The position numbers were made by a program, and so were the translations under genes. From Coleophoma eucalyptorum (taxonomy: Eukaryota > Ascomycota > Leotiomycetes > Helotiales > Dermateaceae): DNA of 64,000 nucleotides. Numbering within the stretch: position 1 is the first letter of the stretch; the number at the start of each line of letters is the position of its first letter. The stretch is taken from positions 806,001-870,000 of the forward strand of contig JALRME010000008.1 of assembly GCA_026120035.1 (NCBI GenBank), in the 5' to 3' direction. The notes below the pieces were generated by a model. That model saw nothing but the letters and a program-made list of their open reading frames with translations, searched no databases and was not told the origin of the DNA. Shown one piece after another: positions 57,381 to 64,000 of the stretch.

Positions 57381-58085
57381 AGAGATTGGGCGTAAGGGAT
57401 GACATGGTGTAGGCATTAAGAGGCAAAGAATAGTAAGTAGGTAGGGGAAAGAAACGCTTATGGAACGCGGGTTTCGGTAAACTCACGGAGACTTATTGAC
57501 GCTAACTGAACATCACCATCCGATGTACCTCTGTAACTTGGAGACTTGGGCGCGTCTCGAGCAGCTGACGAAAGCACGGACGGGGGTGTTTGGTGCAACT
57601 CATAAACACTTTAGATCGTTCCAAATGGTTACCCTTGCTATTACCTTAGCCGCTAACTTTGGTGCTACCAGCATCGTCTCATCCGATGTTTCTTGAGGTA
57701 GCCGGCGATTAATTTCTGACTCAAAGTTGACGTATTTGTGTATGGTTATGCGCCCCTAAGATTTCTTGTAGCCCTCTACAAGCTTTTATTTTATTAGTGA
57801 ATAATATGTCTCATTCCAGTACATATATTTACACGCCCTTGGATCGATTATTCTTCGTTTTCATCAATAACAATCACGATAACAGTAAGGTAGTAGCCTT
57901 TTTTGTCCCATCATTCATTAAGCACTACAAGAGGGCAAAGTGGCTTCTCACTAGGCGATTTATTACAGAAAGCATAAGAATAGCTTCACCTTATTATATC
58001 TTTTATATCACTTCTCTACAAATTCGTTTCACACTTTAGTTCCGTACACTCTCCAGAAGACTATAGCATGTATCTCCACCTAGTC
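57381..58085. other. Gene-poor flank of the transposase relic
   Basis: 700 bp with scattered short ORFs of no recognised family. Part may be remains of the same element, but I could not identify ends. Confidence 0.35.
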
Positions 58086-58638
58086 CTAACAATATAGATA
58101 CCCACCTGATTCGCCTACAATAGAGTCTTTAACACCATGACGTATTAGTATAACTGTAATGTTCTTTGTGGTCCAAGAGTGTAGCTTACCGAGGTTGTAG
58201 TTTGTGTTGACGTAAGTTCCAGCCGTATTTTTACAATCGCAAAACATGTAAGGAAGGTATAGAGCACAGTTCTCACAACTTCCAACAAAGCCTCCACTAT
58301 AAGTAGCACCGAAATTAGAATAACAAATCAGATATGCTGGTAGTCAAGATTCTCAACATACTCAACTCTATACTATGAAGATGTAAGCGGATATTCTTGA
58401 GTTTGAATACGTTATATTGACTTACAACCAGATTTCCATCGTCGTTCGCAAGACAGTAATTGATGCTTAAAAGGGTTGTCACATCACCTCCTCCACTACC
58501 GGTTGGGCATGTAGCATCTAAAGCATACCCAAGCAAAGACACATCATAGCATCCGGATTCCACGAATCCGCTCCAGGCTAGCACAGGAGTGACCAATAGA
58601 GCGATTGCGCCGATGCTGATAGAATGAGGAGATATCAT
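58086..58638 (-). CDS. Secreted cyanovirin-N-homology (CVNH)-like lectin, splicing uncertain
   Basis: ATG at 58638 gives a signal peptide (MISPHSISIGAIALLVTPVL, then AWS). The mature part GFVESGCYDVSLLGYALDAT followed by SINYCLANDDGNLV matches the first CVNH repeat (Cys-bounded, with the N-DG-L turn). Downstream in frame, FGATYSGGFVGSCENCALYL and CDCKNTAGTYVNTNYNL fit the second repeat. The two parts are separated by an intron starting near 58425. The best donor (GTAAGT) does not keep frame with the acceptors I see; a weaker donor four bases on (phase 1) with the acceptor near 58336 does. The 3' end at TAG 58086 is read without a further intron. CVNH proteins bind mannose-type glycans. Confidence 0.6.
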
Positions 58639-58708
58639 GTTTTTATAGAAAATCTAAAGAATATGCTTTTTGGTTGAGATAGCCAGAAAGCTGCATCTAC
58701 GGACAGAG

Positions 58709-58720
58709 TTATATATATAC
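58709..58720 (-). promoter_or_regulatory. TATA element of the CVNH-like gene
   Basis: An uninterrupted TA-rich TATATATA element about 75 bp upstream of the minus-strand ATG at 58638 is well placed for a TATA box. Confidence 0.4.
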
Positions 58721-59943
58721 ATATCGACTCTTGAGGGAAATCGTTGTTGAATTTTTTAGGAAACCAGTGCGAGCAGAGTTGCTGCATTAATCAAATAATA
58801 ATAATATTCTTCCGGATAGTTAGAGAAAATTAGGAAGCTACTTCGTTAAATTTACAAAGTAAGCACCTGATTGCTTATAACCCCGAATATACCCATATAA
58901 AGGAAATTTTATCGTCAGAATTGACCCCATATCAGCAGTCGTATCCCACTGACCTATACTCAAGGTCTAATTTATTTACGTTCACATTTCTTAAACATAG
59001 ATTAGTTACGTTATCTACCTGAAGGGTGGCACATCTTGTCATCCAGACGTAGCTACTTTAAACAGTGGCAAAGTGCCTACTTGTGTAGACACCCCTTCCC
59101 GTTATAGTATCCATCGCGAGATTATTTCAAATCACATAACAGGGGCTATCAAAATTCTTGAAAATACAAGGACTTTACACCGCTTATTTAAAGTGGTACC
59201 CATTACGTAACAAACATTGTGATTGGATATAATAGAAAACACACATATAAGGTATGTATTGCGGCAGAAACACCCTCGTCCCTTGTCGTTTTCACAACAA
59301 CCATAAATTTCGATAACCCCTTTTATACACGGAGCCATGATTACCAAACCCTCCAGCAACACGTGACTTTCGAAATAAGGAATGCATGTTCTGTGATTGA
59401 CTGAGTTTAGCCTGAACAGTTTAAACGGTAGTTTATGGCCCAGGGAAAAATCAATATCGAACATCTGTAAACCATACATCTACATATTTCCTGCTGGCAC
59501 AAGCTTTCAAATACTCCGTACTCCACATAAATCATCCTGCAGTCGATATATCGTGGAGCAGTGCCCTATTCAAAGTGTCTGTAAATCTAAGTTTTCAAAT
59601 GCAGCTGTTCACACCGGCCGTGGTAGCACTGTAATAGACTAGTTATACTTGGCGGTCACAATAGCAAGTTGTTGTTTTCTATAAAAAATATAGACTTAGT
59701 TCTTTTGCCAGTCATGGAGAAGGTTTCATTATATCTTTCACAAAGATAGCAATAAACTCTGGCTTATTATAATACTCATATAGTATCTAGAAATAAAAGT
59801 ATCTAAAGAAGAGTCTTGTCTGCTTGAGTATCCACACAAGACCCTTCACGTGGTCTGTGACGACTCTCAAAGTCGGCTTTAGGTAGTCTTAATTATGTCG
59901 TAGAAACAAGCCTCAACCAGGGCTTGTTACTATTATTTGATAT
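58721..59943. other. Intergenic, AT-rich, nothing recognised
   Basis: 1.2 kb with short ORFs on both strands (for example 59132-59479 minus) that match no family I know. No clear repeat. Confidence 0.4.
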
Positions 59944-60780
59944 TCATGAAGTGCGGCTATTCGCTCTTTTTTCATCAAGCTTACTGATCATATCTCTCAG
60001 AGCAGGTGCAAACTCCTCCACCTCAACCTCAAACCCGGCATGATGGCCCGGTACCACCATCCTTAAACAACCCAGAATCTCCGCCTGTTCCACCGTAGTC
60101 CTAGCATAAAATGAATCGCCGCTTCTCTTCCCGGCCAATACGCCCACACTCACTCCATTCCTCACTATTTTCCTCAAGTCCGGATTATAAGTACTGCCGA
60201 TCAAGAACTCATTCTCAAATAAATTCATCATGTTCTCTACTGGAGGCTGCATTGGCTTTTCGAGCCCAGGATCATCATAGCCTTCGAATTTGGGCGAGAA
60301 TAATTTGGATACACTCAGAAGACCTCCTTCTTTGTATGCTTGCTGGAGAAGAAGAATGCGCTCGAATCTCTCCGAAGCATCGGGAAGCAACATGAATGTA
60401 GTGGCCTCGTGGCATACAAGATGATCGATAATCTCGGGGAAGTCGATTGCGAGCTGAAACGCAATGATACCGCCCAGGCTGTTGCCAAAGATTAAAGCCT
60501 TTTCGAATCCCAGTGCCTTTATAATTGCGACAATATCACGTGCCTGGGTAGGTGGAGATAAAAGCTTCTTTGGACCATCGATAGTGCTAGAGGACATGCC
60601 ACGGCGGTCAAATGTACAGCAAGTGTATTGGGTTGAGAGAATATTCATAATGTTGTTGTATTGTGCACCGTGGCCGGCACCACCTGGGATGAAGAACAAT
60701 AGAGGGCCGGTGCCTGTGTACCAATAATGGAGTTTGCAACCTTCATTTTCGGTGAATGCATAGGTGGGATTGAAAGACAT
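59944..60780 (-). CDS. Alpha/beta-hydrolase fold protein (278 aa)
   Basis: Intronless ORF from ATG 60780. LLFFIPGGAGHGAQ carries the oxyanion-hole HG-like loop, CCTFDRRGMSSS follows strand 4, and FGNSLGG is the nucleophile elbow with Ser101. GKRSGDSFYA places Asp222 as probable acid, and VPGHHAGFE gives the catalytic His (246 or 247). The length and intact triad suggest an active soluble hydrolase of the AB_hydrolase_1/6 type, possibly an esterase or lactonase. There is no signal peptide. Substrate unknown. Confidence 0.88.
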   Translation of the reverse strand: MSFNPTYAFTENEGCKLHYWYTGTGPLLFFIPGGAGHGAQYNNIMNILSTQYTCCTFDRRGMSSSTIDGPKKLLSPPTQARDIVAIIKALGFEKALIFGNSLGGIIAFQLAIDFPEIIDHLVCHEATTFMLLPDASERFERILLLQQAYKEGGLLSVSKLFSPKFEGYDDPGLEKPMQPPVENMMNLFENEFLIGSTYNPDLRKIVRNGVSVGVLAGKRSGDSFYARTTVEQAEILGCLRMVVPGHHAGFEVEVEEFAPALRDMISKLDEKRANSRTS

Positions 60781-61352
60781 CGTGCTAAGAATCTTGGATG
60801 AATAGATGGAGGGAGAATGGGGGGGGGGGAGCCGAAACTAATAAGTAATAGAGTCAAACGTGGCTTTTACTACTCGAGGAAGCATTGTGATGATCTACCG
60901 CCTGTACAGGTATCCCATAACGCAAGGCTAAACGTAATATTATATGTAGGAAAAGGTTAGGTAACCCGTGTCGAAGTATCGTAGACCACACAAGATTGAT
61001 AACCGTCAAGGCCATGCAACATCAGCCATCTCGAAATTACTCACCGTTTCCTAAACTGGTACGCCGCGTCGCTCAAGGATCGCAGATCGGAGGCTGTGCA
61101 ATTTACGTTAATTTTCTAAGCGAATGAAAGACGAGGGACGGTATTCTGATGGTTTTTTGGTTACTTGAAGCTCTAGGGTTGAAAGTAACAAGTTATATTA
61201 CATTACTTGCAGTTCACTTAATCTCTTCCTCGAGAGACATAGGCGGCTTTCGTCTACGAGAGATATATGAACGATCAAAACCTATCTCGGCTCCTGCGAA
61301 TCGAGTCGTTAATTTAATGGATAAGCCTACTGGTATAAAGCTAGAAAGAGGC
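60781..61352. other. Intergenic with G11 tract
   Basis: A run of 11 G at 60819-60829 sits some 40 bp upstream of the hydrolase ATG. Otherwise no gene. A short plus-strand ORF near 61149-61361 is not convincing. Confidence 0.4.
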
Positions 61353-63809
61353 TTATCTTAAAGTAAAGCCTTGGCTCTTCGCAGTCGCATCTCCCTCTGC
61401 AGTCTGGACAGCCTCCCCATCCATAATACCATGCACATAGCATTCGCCTACAAAGCTATAAACTTCGCTATCATCTCCATCGCCATGCATAACTGTCTCA
61501 GAAACCTGCTCGCCCTCTGCTGAATTTCCTACCCAAGGTCTTAGAATCGATGGCGTCTGCGACCCAAAGAAAACACACACCAAATCCCCTGCCTTGCAGC
61601 CTGGGGGCACCAGGGCCATATAGCCGTTCTGCGTGACAGCGAAGCTCCGTCGCGTTGAATGTAGACGTTGCGGAATCACGAACATCTGAGAACTACGATT
61701 GAACGCCGCCATTGCGTCTTCAAACTCTGCGTTTTGACCGTCACTGCTTTTGAGTCCGGCATCCGTGGCTCCCAAAGCCGAAGTCAAACCCCTCTTCTCA
61801 ATTCCTTCAATGAAGCAGTCTGTCAACCTTTGCCTAAACGCCTCACGAGCAATGAACTCATTTCGTTGGAAGTACGCCCGCAGCATCTTAATCTGCAGCT
61901 CACGGACCTCAGTCATCACCTCTTCCATGGCTTCGCTCAGCGATAGCTTCCACATCTGATAGTTTTGGCCGAATTCTGGGGGTGGAATCATGCCTTCGGC
62001 TGTGCGATTCCCAATCAAAGTCCGCCAGAAAGCATCTTCGCGTGATTCACCTGTGTGGTTTGGATCTGGGGTATGGAGGTTGGCGCAGTCCGAGAGCTTG
62101 GAGTACCATATACGAGAAGCTTTATTGGGGCTGTAGAAGATATCCGCCTCGTTCGCAACTGAGAGGAAGGAGTAGAGCGTGGGTAGAACATGTGTGATTC
62201 GATCGAAATACACGCCTTGGACCGTAATGGCTGGAGCTGGTTTAGTATTGTGGAGTTGGATCTGGGGTAAGGTTTGAGCAGAGGCGGAGTGATCAACGTG
62301 GTCATTAATATTAGACAGATGGAAATTTTCTGGGCCGCAATTCCAATCAGGAACCCAAGAGGGAAGTTTGTTGAAAGTTCTGGAGTGACCAATACCAGCC
62401 TCTGGCAACGCAACAATCAGGTATCGATGCGAGAGAAGATACCTAGCCAAGTCAACGTATACCTCCTCACAGGGCTTTTTGTAGTCTGGTAGAAGAGATT
62501 CATCTATTTCATGGCTGACCATGCCGTATAGGGCGAAGACTTTATCCCGAGGATCCGTAGCTTCGTATCTCAAGCACTTCAGGACGATATCCTCCAACAA
62601 AATTGGCTTCTCAAGAATATGGTTCATACGAAGATCTAGCATGTGGCGGGATGTCTCAATTGAGCGAGGTGTTGGCGACCCTCTGCCCATTGAGTCTGAA
62701 GGGAATACTCCAATCATCTCTGGGTCGGTGAAGATGCCCATAGTAAACATTAGGGTATCAAACGACAAGTATTGCCCTCCATACACTACTTGCACCGGAA
62801 CTGGCATTATGACCTCCTGGAGAACCCATACGCGACTGAACCACGGATGATCGAACATCTTTGCAACAGCCTTTAAATGAGACCGGTACTCGCTTTTATC
62901 AAGCTTCTCGCGGAGTGGAGCCATGGAAGTTTGCATGGAATCCTTGATTATAGCTTCTATCTCCTTCCTCATATCCGAAATGAGGCTGACTGCTAGTTTA
63001 GCATCTTCGGCATGCCCCAACCAAACAATGACTCTGCTGGCGCGCTTATAAACTTGCTGCATTTGTCGCACCTGCTCAGTCTTTTCCGCGAGATCCATTT
63101 GGTTGATACAGATGGCGTCAATCCATATCCAGCGCGTGGTGAAGAAAGACTGCAGTCCATGCAGCAGCTCATATGCGTTGGTTGTCACCTTTATGAGGCT
63201 GCCATTAATTATGACCTGTTGGCGCTTCTGCTTCGGATCCCCCCAAGTGTAGGAGATAGCTTCGTACACAGGAGTTTCGCTTCGCTTGAAATGCACCAAC
63301 TCGCAGTTCAATGCCATTAATGGCCATGGTCTCGACACTTTCAATAGTCTGATTCCATCTGGACCCCCCAATGGCAGATAGTTGTAAACAGGTCGTGGCG
63401 TTCGGTAAGCGGTAAGGGTATTCCAGAGCTGGTTGCGAAGAGCATTACAAGTTCGCAAGAGACTCGCTGTTGGTATTAGAGACCTTAGCGCCCAGACTTT
63501 AGATATAACGAGGCTCATGTAGAACAAGGGCCTCTCATTGTATCGATAGGTCCAGTTCCACGTCCGTTTTAAGCAGTCCCAGACTTTGACCATTATGGAC
63601 GGTCGTGCAATGCAGCCACCCCATGCGATGGTGAGGATAAGCTTAATCAGCTCGGTTGACGTTTTGTCAAACAGCCGAGATGATGATATCGCCATGGTAG
63701 CTGCATAATAAGCTCCTGATACTGTGATATATCGGAGCATGAGATTTTTAATATCTGTGGTATGGCGCTCCACGGCTACCTCGCGATCGGCGCCGTGGTT
63801 CTCATCCAT
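61353..63809 (-). CDS. HET-domain protein, complete (818 aa)
   Basis: Intronless ORF from ATG 63809. The first ~150 residues contain hydrophobic stretches (YITVSGAYYAATMAIS; LIKLILTIAWGGCIA) that may be membrane-associated. The HET domain starts at about residue 182: YEAISYTWGDP, NAYELLHGLQ, TRWIWIDAICINQMDLAEKT and QVYKRASRVIVWLGHA, followed by HPWFSRVWVLQEVI. The long C-terminal part includes RDKVFALYGMVSHE and LVPPGCKAGDLVCVFFGSQT, typical of stand-alone fungal HET proteins. Such proteins trigger cell death on non-self recognition. The partner gene is not evident; the nearest neighbour is the hydrolase 572 bp away. Confidence 0.92.
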   Translation of the reverse strand: MDENHGADREVAVERHTTDIKNLMLRYITVSGAYYAATMAISSSRLFDKTSTELIKLILTIAWGGCIARPSIMVKVWDCLKRTWNWTYRYNERPLFYMSLVISKVWALRSLIPTASLLRTCNALRNQLWNTLTAYRTPRPVYNYLPLGGPDGIRLLKVSRPWPLMALNCELVHFKRSETPVYEAISYTWGDPKQKRQQVIINGSLIKVTTNAYELLHGLQSFFTTRWIWIDAICINQMDLAEKTEQVRQMQQVYKRASRVIVWLGHAEDAKLAVSLISDMRKEIEAIIKDSMQTSMAPLREKLDKSEYRSHLKAVAKMFDHPWFSRVWVLQEVIMPVPVQVVYGGQYLSFDTLMFTMGIFTDPEMIGVFPSDSMGRGSPTPRSIETSRHMLDLRMNHILEKPILLEDIVLKCLRYEATDPRDKVFALYGMVSHEIDESLLPDYKKPCEEVYVDLARYLLSHRYLIVALPEAGIGHSRTFNKLPSWVPDWNCGPENFHLSNINDHVDHSASAQTLPQIQLHNTKPAPAITVQGVYFDRITHVLPTLYSFLSVANEADIFYSPNKASRIWYSKLSDCANLHTPDPNHTGESREDAFWRTLIGNRTAEGMIPPPEFGQNYQMWKLSLSEAMEEVMTEVRELQIKMLRAYFQRNEFIAREAFRQRLTDCFIEGIEKRGLTSALGATDAGLKSSDGQNAEFEDAMAAFNRSSQMFVIPQRLHSTRRSFAVTQNGYMALVPPGCKAGDLVCVFFGSQTPSILRPWVGNSAEGEQVSETVMHGDGDDSEVYSFVGECYVHGIMDGEAVQTAEGDATAKSQGFTLR

Positions 63810-64000
63810 ACTCGCAACGTCAGCAAGCCTTTAATGATGAAGTCGGCCAAAATATCCAATGAACAAAGACATATGGCTTTGAGGATCGGCATTTGGATAC
63901 TTATACATCTAGCTGTCTGCATTATGGTGGAGGCTGTGCTTTAACGAGTCAGCCGCACGCCTGGTGCTAGCAGATGCGATGAAAATTAGTCTTCTGCGTT

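Overview
The window looks like nuclear DNA of a filamentous ascomycete (Pezizomycotina; Leotiomycetes is a guess I cannot test here). Reasons: monocistronic genes with many short GT-AG introns (about 44-116 nt), four Zn2Cys6 regulators, HET-domain proteins, MFS and ABCC transporters, a gEgh16-type secreted protein, and transposon relics with TGG-to-TAG changes that resemble repeat-induced point mutation. No tRNA, rRNA, CRISPR array or bacterial-type operon was seen. Exon coordinates were assembled by eye from splice signals, frame and family motifs. Summed exon lengths are divisible by three for every spliced model except the CVNH gene, whose splicing is unresolved.

Layout. 1-1.2 kb: 3' part of a HET-domain gene. 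1.5-8.9 kb: a compact alpha-galactoside module (Zn2Cys6 regulator, MAL-type sugar permease, divergent GH36 alpha-galactosidase without a signal peptide), which suggests uptake of intact oligosaccharide and cytosolic hydrolysis. 9.5-17.5 kb: a DmpA/P1-type aminopeptidase, an aspartate aminotransferase, a second Zn2Cys6 regulator and a DHA1-type MFS exporter. 18.2-28 kb: a sugar-porter transporter divergent from a third regulator with an unusual zinc cluster, then a Gfo/Idh/MocA dehydrogenase convergent with a fourth regulator. These look like small catabolic modules, each pairing a regulator with transport or enzymes.

28-44 kb is sparse: a DUF7587-like protein flanked on both sides by copies of an undescribed repeat, a kelch protein, two cupins, a small RNase H, an amino-acid-permease relic, a 15-bp minisatellite, a GC-rich secreted MRJP/yellow-like protein and an orphan. 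44-46 kb holds a broken patatin/NB-ARC/TPR (NLR-like) gene that may be capped by a solo LTR. 47.3-52.2 kb is an intact ABCC transporter gene with nine exons. 52.7-60.8 kb has a gEgh16-like secreted protein, a small two-TM protein with a possible decayed paralogue, a RIP-marked Tc1/mariner relic, a CVNH-like secreted lectin and an alpha/beta hydrolase. The window ends with a complete HET-domain gene.

Taken together this is an accessory-type region: nutrient modules on the left, self/non-self recognition genes, secreted candidates and decayed elements on the right.
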